Below are positions 34,974-44,108 of a DNA stretch of 64,000 nucleotides, in pieces. The stretch is from Neobacillus pocheonensis (GTDB taxonomy: Bacteria; Bacillota; Bacilli; Bacillales; Cytobacillaceae). Each line of letters starts with the position of its first letter. The stretch's first letter is position 1. The stretch spans positions 1,054,001 to 1,118,000 of the forward strand of contig JAMQCR010000002.1 of assembly GCA_023702235.1 (NCBI GenBank), in the 5' to 3' direction. A program made the translations under genes and the position numbers. Below the pieces are notes generated by a model. The model was not told the origin of the DNA, made no database searches, and was given only the letters and a program-made list of their open reading frames with translations.

Positions 34974-36456
34974 CCGTCTCTTCCACCGTTTCTTCCTTCA
35001 CAAATTGAGACTCATCGTTTGTCATCTCTTCCTGTGACAATTGAATAGCACTGTCTTTTAAATCGTGAGCAACGACTGGAGCGAAAGGAGATAAATAGGG
35101 CACGCCAAAGCTCCTTAATGAACAAAGATGAAGCAAAAATACAAGCGACAATAAGGCGATTCCGTAAAAGCCGAGAGCCGCGCCCCCGCTAATAAAACTA
35201 AGGGTGATCACTGCTGCCGGTGCTCGTATTGAGGAAATTGGGACGACACTGACAAATATAAACGCAACACTTACGACAACTAAGCTGGCAGGTTCGACTA
35301 ATTGTGATTCAATGGCAGACTGACCCAATATGATTCCCCCGAAAATCGACACCGTAATGGCAATATTTTGCTGCAACCGAGTGGAACTTTCGTTTATTGC
35401 GATAATCACAATAATTAATAAGGAAATTTCAAACGAGGTTGGAAATGGCACCAATTCTCGTTGTGAGACAAACCCTACTAGAAGTTTAACCGGCAATAAG
35501 TTCGCATGGTAGGTCACAAACGCCACATACAGCCCCGGAATATACAAAGCTATAAGATAGAGAAAACAACGAAGAAGGCGCATATTTACAGGACCTGTTT
35601 TCCCTATATAATAATCCTCGGGTGTTTGGAAAAATTGAATGAGTACCGCAGGAGCGATAAGGACATAAGGAGAACCGTCTACAAAAATCGCGATTTTTCC
35701 TTCCAGCATTTCACCCGCTACTACATCGGGTCTATCGGTATTGAGCATGAGTGGAAAAAAAGACTTGGACTCCTTCGTCAGAACCATCTCAATGTAATTT
35801 GCCTCCAGCACGGCATCCAACTGCAGGTTTTCGAGGCGTTCATAGATTGTCTCCAATATTTGCTTATCCACGATGTTTTCAATGTACATGACCGATACGT
35901 CTGTATGGGTATTTGTTCCATACTGTTTGGTGGTTACTCTTACTTTCGGATTTTTAATAATCTTTCGGACAAGAGAGATGTTGGTGCTTCTATTTTCGGA
36001 AAAACCGACATCAGGTCCTTTCGCGACCCGCTGCCCTTTTGGGCTTTCAATGCTCCGCGCGTTCCATTTGGTGGTATTGGTTGAAAGAAACGTATTTATT
36101 CCATCCACCATGACAAGAGTTTTGCCTGCAAGCAATTCACTTGAAGCAAGTGTCATATCATCCACTCGTGTAATATTTTTCGATTGAATGACAGCTGATT
36201 CCATAAAAGAAAGCAGTTCTTCATCCGTTTTAAAATGCGGTAGGTTGAATGTTAATAAGGGTTCTATGACGTATCGCTGAACTGCATTCGAATCTACAAT
36301 CTCGTCGATGAACAGAACTGCGGCTTTCTTATCTATACTGGTCAAAGTAATTTCTCTAACTTGAAAATCAGAACTTTTCCCCAAAATAGTATTTAAGGTT
36401 TGAATATGGTGTTGAAGAACATTTGGCTTCTCGTTGTTGAGCTTCAATTTTCTCAC
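34963..36456 (-). CDS. spore germination receptor subunit A (GerAA family)
   Basis: 497 residues. A soluble N-terminal half (residues ~1-280) with the family patterns VMVDGINTFLS and NISLVRKIIKNPKVRV, then five to six membrane helices (LLRCFLYLIALYIPGLYVAF onward) and an acidic C-terminal tail. With B and C it forms an inner-membrane germinant receptor of the spore. GTG 36456 is annotated; a TTG ten bases further (after GGTGAG) is a plausible alternative because no SD sequence precedes the GTG. The trio sits between recombinase-linked non-coding regions. Confidence 0.9.
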   Translation of the reverse strand: MRKLKLNNEKPNVLQHHIQTLNTILGKSSDFQVREITLTSIDKKAAVLFIDEIVDSNAVQRYVIEPLLTFNLPHFKTDEELLSFMESAVIQSKNITRVDDMTLASSELLAGKTLVMVDGINTFLSTNTTKWNARSIESPKGQRVAKGPDVGFSENRSTNISLVRKIIKNPKVRVTTKQYGTNTHTDVSVMYIENIVDKQILETIYERLENLQLDAVLEANYIEMVLTKESKSFFPLMLNTDRPDVVAGEMLEGKIAIFVDGSPYVLIAPAVLIQFFQTPEDYYIGKTGPVNMRLLRCFLYLIALYIPGLYVAFVTYHANLLPVKLLVGFVSQRELVPFPTSFEISLLIIVIIAINESSTRLQQNIAITVSIFGGIILGQSAIESQLVEPASLVVVSVAFIFVSVVPISSIRAPAAVITLSFISGGAALGFYGIALLSLVFLLHLCSLRSFGVPYLSPFAPVVAHDLKDSAIQLSQEEMTNDESQFVKEETVEETDEA

Positions 36457-37113
36457 CAGATTTTAATTAAAATAGATAACTTATTATCTCTTTATAAGTA
36501 AAAAAGTATGCAAGAGGAAGTTGACTAATAATCTGAGATATTAACCTATCAAACAGCTTTAGTAAAATTATAGATAAATGAAACTTTACGGGCAGCCGTC
36601 AAACCCAATGAAGAATTAAATGGTAGTTGTAAAAGGTAGAACTCATGTAATAAGTAGGATTGAGGAGGGCGATGAAGGAGATGGTAATGGAACTGAAAAA
36701 AAACCAGACTTTTAGTTGTTTCTTTGGAAGCGAGATGGAATATTAGGTCGGTACAATTACTCTTGTGATTAGAAATACAACGATTCGTATTCAAAACGTA
36801 CGCACTTTGAATATAAAGGTTTGCAGGAGTGGTATGTGATATTATCACAAAAATACTCTCAACGGCAGTTAATACATGTAGAATGGAGTCTCTGATTTAT
36901 TTATCGAAAAAGGGTTTGAATGGCTCTTTTATTTTTCTAATAAATATTTGCATATAATGAAGTTCCTAGGTTTAGCGGTAATACTACGTATTTTTTATGT
37001 TGACAACTTCTTCCTGGTAGTCTAACATGTTGATAACGTAAAGGTTCGTCTTTGTACTAAATACTGCGCAGCGGAAATTAAAAAAACACTGTTTAACATA
37101 GATATAGCAACGA
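36457..37113. other. non-coding region upstream of the ger operon
   Basis: Contains the ger promoter region (not identifiable by eye; a sporulation sigma-G promoter would be expected) and AT-rich DNA. A 99-codon minus-strand frame at 36549-36848 and a short plus-strand frame near 36687 lack recognisable features. Confidence 0.45.
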
Positions 37114-37202
37114 TTACCCTCGAGAGCGCCAAATGGTGGTGCAACGGATAGCACGCAAGATTCCGCTTCTTTAAATTTAGGTGGCCGATTACTACCGAGG
37201 GT
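37114..37202 (+). other. degenerate tRNA-Arg(CCG)-like sequence
   Basis: GTGCAACGGATAGCAC (D-arm with perfect 4-bp stem) is followed by AAGATTCCGCTTCTT (anticodon arm, loop TTCCGCT, anticodon CCG) and GGTGGCCGATTACTACC, a mutated T-arm. ACCCTC (37115-37120) can pair with GAGGGT (37196-37201) as an acceptor stem. At ~89 nt with an odd insert before the D-arm it is unlikely to be a working tRNA. Confidence 0.5.
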
Positions 37203-37617
37203 GCTATAATCTGTTAAGTCTACAGATAAGGTTCTATAAGTTTGTAAATGAATGAATATGAATAAAAATGGGCGAGACTATAAACGGGTTCGCTTTTCGT
37301 ATGTACGTTTATAATCAACCATTCGGATCAGCAGAGGTACGCCACCCATTTGTAAGATGAAGGGCCATTAACGTAATACTACGCCTAGAGGTGGACGAAC
37401 ATTGTCGTCTAATCTCGAAATTTTGATTAGCGGCATTAAAAAAAATTTTTGCGGTAATTCGGTAACCTCGGAGGTATGTACAACGGTGACTAAAATAGGT
37501 ATAATGAATGCTAACAGGTAATCGTGCGAATGAACTTTTTCGATTTTAGCAGTTGAACGTAAGAAAACGCTGAATGTACGGCATATCACGTAAATAATTT
37601 CGTAAATAAATTTTCTA

Positions 37618-37673
37618 GCACGACTCAAAATCGTGTTCCTTCTGGAGTGTCGGTTCGAACCCGACCACCGGTA
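37618..37673 (+). other. 3' portion of tRNA-Leu(CAA), candidate attachment site
   Basis: Contains the anticodon arm CACGA-CTCAAAA-TCGTG (anticodon CAA at 37626-37628), a variable arm, the T-arm GTCGG-TTCGAAC-CCGAC and the acceptor strand CACCGGTA. The D-arm and 5' acceptor strand are missing. A tRNA 3' end lying 166 bp before a tyrosine recombinase gene is the standard footprint of an att site. Confidence 0.8.
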
Positions 37674-37839
37674 TCTAATTTTAAAGGGTATACCCTTATA
37701 AGTCAATGCTTTGAGACAATCAGAGCATTGGCTTTTTTGTATTTTAGCGTACTAAAGTGAAGTGCTAATCGTGTGGACAAAAACTACGGTTATTAATTGC
37801 CTTTGAGATGTTAATTATCTTAAAGGGAGATGAATGTAA

Positions 37840-38757
37840 GTGGCAAAAGTTAATGTATTGCAAAGAGGGAAGTTTGAAAAATCTGTGGAAGAATTGTATG
37901 AAGATTTTCAGCTAGAAAACAGAGTGAAAAATCTTTCCGAAATGACCATTAGATACTATGAGCAAAATTTAATTCATTTCTTTCGTTACTTAGAGGAAAT
38001 GAAATTAGAATATGTGAGTGAAATTAGAAAAAAGCTAGTTGATAAGTATATTTTGTTCTTAAAGAAAAAGAGTTTAAAGGCTACGACCATCAACACATAC
38101 TTGAGAGCAGCCAGAGCCTTTCTTTATTTTGCAATGAGAGAAGAATATCTTAGTCAGTTTGAGATTAGCCTCATAAAAGCCGAAAAGGAGCAGAAAGAGC
38201 CATATTCTGATAAAGACATTAAGAGGTTAATTAAGAAGCCTAATTTACGAGAATGCGGCTTTGTAGAACATAGGAATTGGGTGATGGTCAACTACTTACT
38301 TGAAACAGGTAATCGTTTAAATACAATTCTTAATATAAAAATCGAAGACATTGACTTAGGAAACGGAATGGTCATTTTAACAACGACAAAGAATAGGAAA
38401 GCTCAATACAATCCGATAAGCGAATATATTGTTAAAATATTAACTGAATATATTAGAACATATATATTAAATAAGAGTGATTTTCTTTTTATTAATGAGT
38501 TAGGTGAGCAAATGACGAGGAATTCCATGCAACATGCTATTGCTCGCTATAATAAAAGTAGGGGAGTAGAGAAAACTTCCATTCACGCTTTTAGGCACAC
38601 CTTTGCTAAACATTATGTAACATCAGGTGGTGACGCTTTTAAACTTCAACGCTTGCTTGGTCATGCTACATTGGATGTTACTTTAAATTATGTAAACTTA
38701 TATGCAAAGGATTTAAAAGAAGGATTTGAACAACATAGTATTTTAGCAAATTACTAA
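37840..38757 (+). CDS. tyrosine recombinase / integrase A
   Basis: 305 residues with a SAM-like N-terminal core-binding domain (LSEMTIRYYEQNLIHFFRYL) and a C-terminal catalytic domain containing Arg (ETGNRLNTILNIK), Lys (TTTKNRKAQ), His-x-x-Arg (IHAFRHTFAKHY), His (RLLGHATLDVT) and the nucleophile Tyr (LNYVNLYAKDL). All active-site residues are present. GTG 37840 follows AAAGGGAGATGAATGTAA. The tRNA-Leu 3' end upstream suggests integration into that tRNA gene. It is the only intact recombinase of the three in this element. Confidence 0.88.
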   Translation: MAKVNVLQRGKFEKSVEELYEDFQLENRVKNLSEMTIRYYEQNLIHFFRYLEEMKLEYVSEIRKKLVDKYILFLKKKSLKATTINTYLRAARAFLYFAMREEYLSQFEISLIKAEKEQKEPYSDKDIKRLIKKPNLRECGFVEHRNWVMVNYLLETGNRLNTILNIKIEDIDLGNGMVILTTTKNRKAQYNPISEYIVKILTEYIRTYILNKSDFLFINELGEQMTRNSMQHAIARYNKSRGVEKTSIHAFRHTFAKHYVTSGGDAFKLQRLLGHATLDVTLNYVNLYAKDLKEGFEQHSILANY

Positions 38758-38810
38758 ATAACCCTAGAATGAATAGAGGAAGAAAAGGGTAAGCATGAAT
38801 TCCTAACCGT

Positions 38811-38864
38811 GCAACGGCTTTCTCTCTAAGTGGTCGGTCGGGAGTTCGAATCTCTCCTGGGACG
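38811..38864 (+). other. degenerate 3' portion of tRNA-Arg(CCU), candidate attachment relic
   Basis: GCAACGGC and CTAAG are remnants of an anticodon arm; GGTCGGGAGTTCGAATCTCT and CCTGGGACG are an intact T-arm and acceptor strand of the Bacillus tRNA-Arg(CCU) type. The anticodon stem cannot form. It lies 54 bp after integrase A and 125 bp before recombinase B. Confidence 0.65.
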
Positions 38865-38988
38865 TCATCTACATACCAATTAGATCGCTATATATCAACC
38901 TTCTAGGACGCCAAATGAAACGGTCAGTGCATCGGTCAAAACCGAAAATGACTCGAAATTAGGCGTATGCTAGGAGGTTATTTTTGTT

Positions 38989-39913
38989 ATGACCAAAAAG
39001 AAAAGTATTCTATCTATTTCAGATGATTTAAGCGGTTTATTCTCGGAAAATCCTACCCCACGTACAACGGTCGATTTAGACCGAATGACTATCAAACAGG
39101 CACTCACAACGATTACTCGCCAAATGGAGATCAGCGGAAACCACCGGTTTAACTTATTTAGACGAACTGAAAGCCGAATCAATTTATGAATGGCTGTCAC
39201 GGATGGATGTAAGCAACCAAACGAAGCTAACCCGTTTAAAGTGTTTAAAGGCGTTTTTGTCACGCTGTTTTAGTAATGGGTGGTTAGAAAAACAGTTTTG
39301 GAAATCGATCACAATTCGAGTCGATAGTAATGTTAAGGAAGGGGCTACAGAGCGTGAAATTCGAACCCTATTGTCTTTGCTAGACTTAGGTGACTTTGTA
39401 CAATTACGAGACGCTACAGCGGCTCTACTGATGTTTAAAACGGGGATACGAATAAATACAATCGTTCACCTGGAGAATAAGCATATTGACTTCATAGAGA
39501 AATTACTAAGACTTGACGGTGCCATCATGAAAAATCACGATCAGTTACTGTTGCCATTCGATGATACACTGCACCGTTTGCTAAGCGTGCTAGTGAGTCA
39601 GAATGATGCTATTAGACATGCGTATGGAGTTCAAAATAAGTACGTGTTTATTACGAAGCAAGGCGGAGTCATATCGAAAAGTCCAACACATAACAATATA
39701 CAAAAGCGTTTAAACAAGTACGCTCGAGTATATGGGTTACGCAATATTAACCCGCATGCGTTAAGACGTGGATTCGCAAAATCTCTTCTGAATAAAGGTG
39801 CTAATATTGCGGAGATATCCAAGGCGTTAGGTCATAGTAACCTAGCTGTAACAACACAATACCTACACCTTGATAAGGAAGAAGTTGCAGAGAGCTTAAG
39901 GAAATATTTATAA
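38989..39913 (+). pseudogene. tyrosine recombinase B, frameshifted
   Basis: TAGGAGG precedes ATG 38989. The first frame (MTKKKSILSISDDLSGLFSE) must shift near 39140 to continue as GLTYLDELKAESIYEWLSRM and then, from 39203, the catalytic domain: Arg (KTGIRINTIVHL), His-x-x-Arg (NPHALRRGFAKSLL), His (LGHSNLAVT) and Tyr (TQYLHLD). Joined length ~305 residues. Distinct in sequence from recombinase A. One-base lesion. Confidence 0.8.
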
Positions 39914-39929
39914 GTGTTAATTGTGAAGT

Positions 39930-40065
39930 TAACTTAACAGGGACAAATATTTTTGTGTTACAACGATTATCCGGACACCAGTCGTTAGAAATTTTAAGTC
40001 GTTATGTAGAGATATACGGAAAAGACTTAGAGGTCGCAATTGAAAAGGGTTTTGAAGGTCTGTAA
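39930..40065 (+). pseudogene. tyrosine recombinase C, 3' fragment
   Basis: An open stretch to TAA ~40065 encodes LQRLSGHQSLEILSRYVEIY and GKDLEVAIEKGFEGL, the last two active-site residues (His and Tyr) of a third tyrosine recombinase. It resembles the end of recombinase A more than B. The remainder of the gene is absent. Confidence 0.65.
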
Positions 40066-40410
40066 AAAGTATTTTTCTAAAATGGCTCGGATGATTTATA
40101 TACTTTATATTGACGATCCGTTTCAGTTTGAAAAGAATACTCAGTAACTCACATATGGACATGGTTCTACGTTATGTGCAAATGACGAATCTGGACGTTC
40201 AAAATTAACATAGTGTGCATTCTCCGTTAAATTACGTATTTAAATAACGAAATATATTGAGTCACCTTAAGGGTGGCTTTTTTTGTTTGGCTCTGTTAGA
40301 ACTAGGTCATTTTCATATTGAACTAAAGTAGCAGGTATGAAGAAGGAACATTAACTTTCACAGAGAATATAGGAATACCCCTTGGCAGAACCAGCAGGGG
40401 CACATTCTTT
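40066..40410. other. non-coding right flank of the recombinase region
   Basis: Contains ACATATGGACATGG and GGACGTTCAAAATTAAC, weakly like the 32408 module, then the terminator at 40261-40284 and GGCTCTGTTAGAAC at 40289, which looks like an IS end but has no partner. Confidence 0.4.
40261..40284 (+). terminator. hairpin terminator
   Basis: GTCACC (40261-40266) pairs with GGTGGC (40272-40277), 5-nt loop, seven Ts follow. It closes the recombinase region. Confidence 0.75.
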
Positions 40411-40659
40411 TTATATAAAACCGATACCAAGTCCTGAACAAGCACCACCAAAACCAAAACCGCCACAGCCAAAGCAACTGCCACAGCCACCACAGCCACC
40501 ACAAGCGCCAGCAAGTAAACCTAATCCTAAACCTAATCCTAATCCGCCAAATCCGCCGAAGCATCCTCCACATCGGAAGCCACCGCATCGGAATCCTCCA
40601 CAACCAAATCCACCGCAACGCCGTGAATCTTCTAGAAATTGGTGAGGACCTATTGGAAT
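40411..40659 (-). CDS. Cys/Gly-rich small protein with ATT start
   Basis: 82 residues on the minus strand: leader IPIGPHQFLEDSRR, then CGGFGCGGFRCGGFRCGGC, a Gly-Leu run (GLGLGLGLGLLAGA) and a second block CGGCGGCGSCFGCGG. GGAGGGAGAGG sits two bases before an ATT codon, the best explanation being initiation at ATT or a mutated ATG; reading from ATG 40749 would run through a different gene fragment. Such Cys/Gly repeats occur in spore-coat-like proteins and in heterocycloanthracin-type peptide precursors; no modifying enzymes are nearby. The mirror-image proline-rich plus frame is a by-product. Confidence 0.5.
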   Translation of the reverse strand: MPIGPHQFLEDSRRCGGFGCGGFRCGGFRCGGCFGGFGGLGLGLGLGLLAGACGGCGGCGSCFGCGGFGFGGACSGLGIGFI

Positions 40660-40679
40660 AACCTCTCCCTCCTCTAGAT

Positions 40680-40848
40680 TCTCTGCAAATAGGACAGCGT
40701 TGCCCTTGTTTATACGACATAGGTTTAATCCAATGTGCTTCATGACCACATTTGAAGTCTATTAATACTTTTGTATCGGTATTTACGTACTCACTTAATA
40801 ATTCATGACCATTTTCATTCATTAAATTTCTTAATTCTTCCTCAGCCT
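40680..40848 (-). pseudogene. fragment of a Cys/His zinc-ribbon domain protein
   Basis: The minus strand encodes AEEELRNLMNENGHELLSEY and VNTDTKVLIDFKCGHEAHWI to CPICRE, a repeat-type zinc-binding module with C-x-H and C-P-x-C that occurs in Bacillus phage and homing-endonuclease-linked proteins. It has no start (a stop lies just upstream) and merges into the leader of the Cys/Gly-rich gene. Confidence 0.5.
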
Positions 40849-40884
40849 AACCACAAGTATTTACTAAAGACCGTAAGTTACTAA

Positions 40885-41085
40885 CCAAGATAAAAAAGGC
40901 TTTTTCTCTTCACAAAGGAACCTATGGTGCTAAACGACTTGCAAAATATATATCTTCCAAAGGAACACTTGTTAACCATAAAAAAGTAGCTCGCATCATG
41001 AGAGAAGCAAACATCAAAGCAACCGTACGGCGTCCAAAGACTACCAAAGAATCCAAGGGGAAGGCTGCTGGTCATGTCCCTCAAG
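40885..41085 (+). pseudogene. IS3-family OrfB fragment
   Basis: The plus strand encodes KKAFSLHKGTYGAKRLAKYI and LVNHKKVARIMREANIKATV, the HTH_21 region of IS3 (IS150-type) transposase OrfB. Its end is fused at about 41085 to the C-terminus of the opposite-strand VOC gene. Confidence 0.7.
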
Positions 41086-41445
41086 ATCTTGCGCTGAATA
41101 TTGTCTCTCACCGTATTCTGTGTTGGAAATCTCCTCCAAAATCCGTGCTCCTGAAAATTTCGTATTCCTATAATGCTCATCGACATTTTCAACGAATACC
41201 GTAAGGGACTGAGTTTGAAATCCGAGTTTTCCTGGGCTCGTCATCTTCAGACTCGAACTTTTAAGCATAACCCAGGCATCGCCTTTATGCATCATAACCC
41301 CATGAAGTTGTCCGTCGGAGAGATCGAAATGATAATCTTCGACGAAACCGAACACTGAAGTTAACCAAGATAATGCATTGGCAACGTTCTCATAATAAAC
41401 ATGCGGTAGTATGTAATCAGTCGGTACAGACCGGTTATTTACCAT
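41041..41445 (-). pseudogene. VOC-family protein truncated at the C-terminus
   Basis: 134 codons from ATG 41445 (behind GGAGGTCATTTTATG): VPTDYILPHVYYENVANALS, SWLTSVFGFVEDY, HGVMMHKGDAWVML and YGERQYSAQDLEGH. This is a glyoxalase-like domain of the kind that ends DLEGHxWxF; after EGH the frame enters the IS3 fragment (QQPSPWILW), so the last strand is lost. Confidence 0.75.
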
Positions 41446-41720
41446 AAAATGACCTCCATCGGATAGGTAATAAAAATCTGTATAAGGGGAAAATAAATAA
41501 AATAATTTTCACAATCAAAAAACTCGTATTGAATAAATTCTACACAGGATTTTGAAATTCCTATTCAATTGCCCAATATAAGAATGGGATTTGCCAAGAA
41601 GTAATCGAGGTTGCTGAAGAGGTTGGCTACACAATTCCGCTTTCATATAATTCCATTCGAATTAACATTTAATATATACACATTACATAAATTATAATAC
41701 CTATAAATGGAGGTGTTATA

Positions 41721-43658
41721 ATGACTTTTTTCCAACAGGATCGTGAAAATGAACTCGATACAAAAAGAAAACGTGCAACAGGTGAAACATCCTTAATCAA
41801 TAAGGCTTTTTATAAACAAATGAATTGGGAAAAATTAAAAATTGAACAAAAACTTGCAAGTATGAATGTCTTGGTTAGTGTTCCTTTACCTGTTATTTAT
41901 CGAAAAAATACTTCGGTACCTGTTTGGGATTTAAGCAGATATTCTTTTTTAATAACGGAACAAACACCTGATACTGTACACCCAAAGCAATGGGAACAAG
42001 GAAAATTGAATCTAAATTCAGGTTTATTTAAGGTAACAGATAATATTTATCAGGTAAGAGGTTTTGACCTTGCCAATATGAGTGTTATTAAAGGGGGGAC
42101 AGGTTGGATAGTAATTGATTGTTTAAGTTGTAAAGAAACAGCAGAAGCCGCATTTCAATTAATAAGGAACCATTTAGGCAATTTCCCAATAAGCGCTGTC
42201 ATTTTTACCCATTCACATGCCGATCACTATGGTGGTATTAAAGGACTTCCAGGTATTGATAATGGAAAATCAGTTATCGTTTATGCTCCAAAAGATTTTA
42301 TGAAGTCCGTAATCGAAGAAAATATTACCGCAGGAGCCGCCATGAATAGACGAGCTGTTTTTATGTACGGGGAAACTTTGCCTTTCGATAATAAAGGGCA
42401 TATTGATAATGGAATAGGAAAATCAGCCGCTACTGGGAAAGTGACTTTAATCGGTAACGTTAACGAAATTTCTCCAAGTGGCCATTTACCATATGAAGAA
42501 AAAATAATAGATGGTGTTAAAATACAATTTCAACTTACCCCAGGAACAGAAGCACCTGCTGAAATGAACATTTATATTCCGAACGAAAAGTCTTTATGTA
42601 TCGCGGAAAATTGCACTGCCACACTTCATAATTTATATACATTAAGAGGTGCACAAGTTAGAGATCCTGTAGCTTGGGCGGCATATTTACAACAAGCAAT
42701 TGATTTATTTGGTGATAGTTTGACCAATATATTCGGTGTACATAACTGGCCCCGCTTTGGAAATAAAAATTGTATAGACTATATGGAAAAACAAAGAGAT
42801 ATGTATCAATATATCAATGACCAAACCTTACGATTGATTAATCAGGGCTATACATTAGAAGAGGTTGGAAGAATGGTAAAGCTTCCAAACAGCTTAAGCG
42901 AAGAATGGTATAACAGTTCATTTTATGGAACCGTAAATCATAATTCAAAGGCAGTTTACCAAAAATACATGGGTTGGTATAATGGAAATCCAGTAGATTT
43001 AAATAAATTACTCCCCGAGGAATCCGCAAAGAAATACGTGGAATATATGGGTGGAGAGGATGCTGTTCTCGAAAAAGCAAAAAAATCTTACCGAGATGGC
43101 GAATATCAATGGGTAGCTGAAGTAACAAAACATTTGATTTTTTCTAATCCAAATAATGAAGAAGCGAAGCATTTATGTGCTAATGCCTTAGAACAATTAG
43201 GGTATATTGCGGAATCCGGACCATGGAGAAATGAATATTTAATGGGCGCTCAAGAGCTGCGTATCGGAAAAACACTTATTCCCATTTCCACTATAACAAA
43301 AGAGGTGTTGGATGTTATCCCCCTCCAAAATATTTTGTTTTTATTAAGTATTAGAGTAGATGGCTTGATGGCAGGAGAATTCGACTACAAAATTAACTTT
43401 GTGATTCCCGATCGAAATGAAGTAGCCTCAACGGAAATAAAGCGTGGAATATTTAGATATCTGAAGAATAAGCTTATATTTGGTGCAGAGGTAACTGTCA
43501 CGTTGTGGAAAGATGGATTATATGAACTGGCAACTACTAATAATCTATCCAACTCAACAATCATTATCCAGGGTGATAAAGATAAATGGCAATCATTCTT
43601 AGCGGCATTAGATAAGATAGACCCTAATTTCAATATAATGACCCCAAAGGAACATTAA
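41721..43658 (+). CDS. alkyl/aryl-sulfatase, SdsA type (metallo-beta-lactamase fold)
   Basis: 645 residues. The zinc-binding motif THSHADHYGG lies near residues 163-172, followed by the second ligand region (CIAENCTATLHNLYTLRG) and GVHNWPRFGN; residues ~405-520 form the helical dimerisation domain and ~530-645 an SCP2-like domain (LLSIRVDGLMAGEFDY). These Zn enzymes hydrolyse alkyl sulfates such as SDS. No signal peptide, so it is cytoplasmic, unlike Pseudomonas SdsA1. ATG 41721 follows ATGGAGGTG. Flanked on both sides by IS3 fragments, which suggests it arrived by transposition. Confidence 0.88.
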   Translation: MTFFQQDRENELDTKRKRATGETSLINKAFYKQMNWEKLKIEQKLASMNVLVSVPLPVIYRKNTSVPVWDLSRYSFLITEQTPDTVHPKQWEQGKLNLNSGLFKVTDNIYQVRGFDLANMSVIKGGTGWIVIDCLSCKETAEAAFQLIRNHLGNFPISAVIFTHSHADHYGGIKGLPGIDNGKSVIVYAPKDFMKSVIEENITAGAAMNRRAVFMYGETLPFDNKGHIDNGIGKSAATGKVTLIGNVNEISPSGHLPYEEKIIDGVKIQFQLTPGTEAPAEMNIYIPNEKSLCIAENCTATLHNLYTLRGAQVRDPVAWAAYLQQAIDLFGDSLTNIFGVHNWPRFGNKNCIDYMEKQRDMYQYINDQTLRLINQGYTLEEVGRMVKLPNSLSEEWYNSSFYGTVNHNSKAVYQKYMGWYNGNPVDLNKLLPEESAKKYVEYMGGEDAVLEKAKKSYRDGEYQWVAEVTKHLIFSNPNNEEAKHLCANALEQLGYIAESGPWRNEYLMGAQELRIGKTLIPISTITKEVLDVIPLQNILFLLSIRVDGLMAGEFDYKINFVIPDRNEVASTEIKRGIFRYLKNKLIFGAEVTVTLWKDGLYELATTNNLSNSTIIIQGDKDKWQSFLAALDKIDPNFNIMTPKEH

Positions 43659-43667
43659 AGGGTAATC

Positions 43668-44090
43668 TAATTAAAGAATTATTTCTTCTAAGATTTGAGA
43701 GGATATTGTTTTTAAATTCGTTTCCTCGATCTGTGTGGAAAAGCTGAATTTGCCTAAGATCAGCTTTTCCAGTCGATAAGGCTTGATATACAAGATCGGC
43801 ATCTTTATGAGGGCAAGCATTGTGGCCTATAATCTCCCGATTGTAAAGATCAACGAATAAACATATGTAATGCCATCGATTTTCAACTCTTACATATGTT
43901 AAGTCACTTACTACAACTGTTAATTCCTTTTGTTGATCAAATTTTCTATTTAACTCATTTTCAATCTTAGATTCATTACATTTATCAACATGAGGCTTAA
44001 ACTGTGCAATTGTATATTTTGATACTAGTTCATTTTCTTTCATGATTCTGCCAATCCGCGTCTCGAAGAGACTATACCAAGCTTCTTTAA
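43668..44090 (-). pseudogene. IS3-family OrfB fragment with DDE region
   Basis: The minus strand encodes RIGRIMKENELVSKYTIAQF, KELTVVVSDLTYVRVENRWHY (first Asp) and QIQLFHTDRGNEFKN (second Asp), then degenerates before the final Glu. It belongs to the IS150-type group of IS3 but differs from the fragment at 40885. Both ends are missing. Confidence 0.75.
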
Positions 44091-44108
44091 TTCATGATTA
44101 ATTTTACG

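Noticed and set aside
36549..36848. 99-codon minus-strand frame upstream of the ger operon
   Set aside because: Composition and lack of an SD sequence suggest chance; no recognisable domain.
40286..40310. GGCTCTGTTAGAAC as another IS1595-type end
   Set aside because: Only the first nine bases fit; the inner GTTGATATTT block and a partner end are missing.
40382..40645. Proline-rich open frame on the plus strand
   Set aside because: It is the complement of the Cys/Gly-rich minus-strand gene. It starts at TTG without an SD sequence, whereas the minus frame has GGAGGGAGAGG at the right distance.
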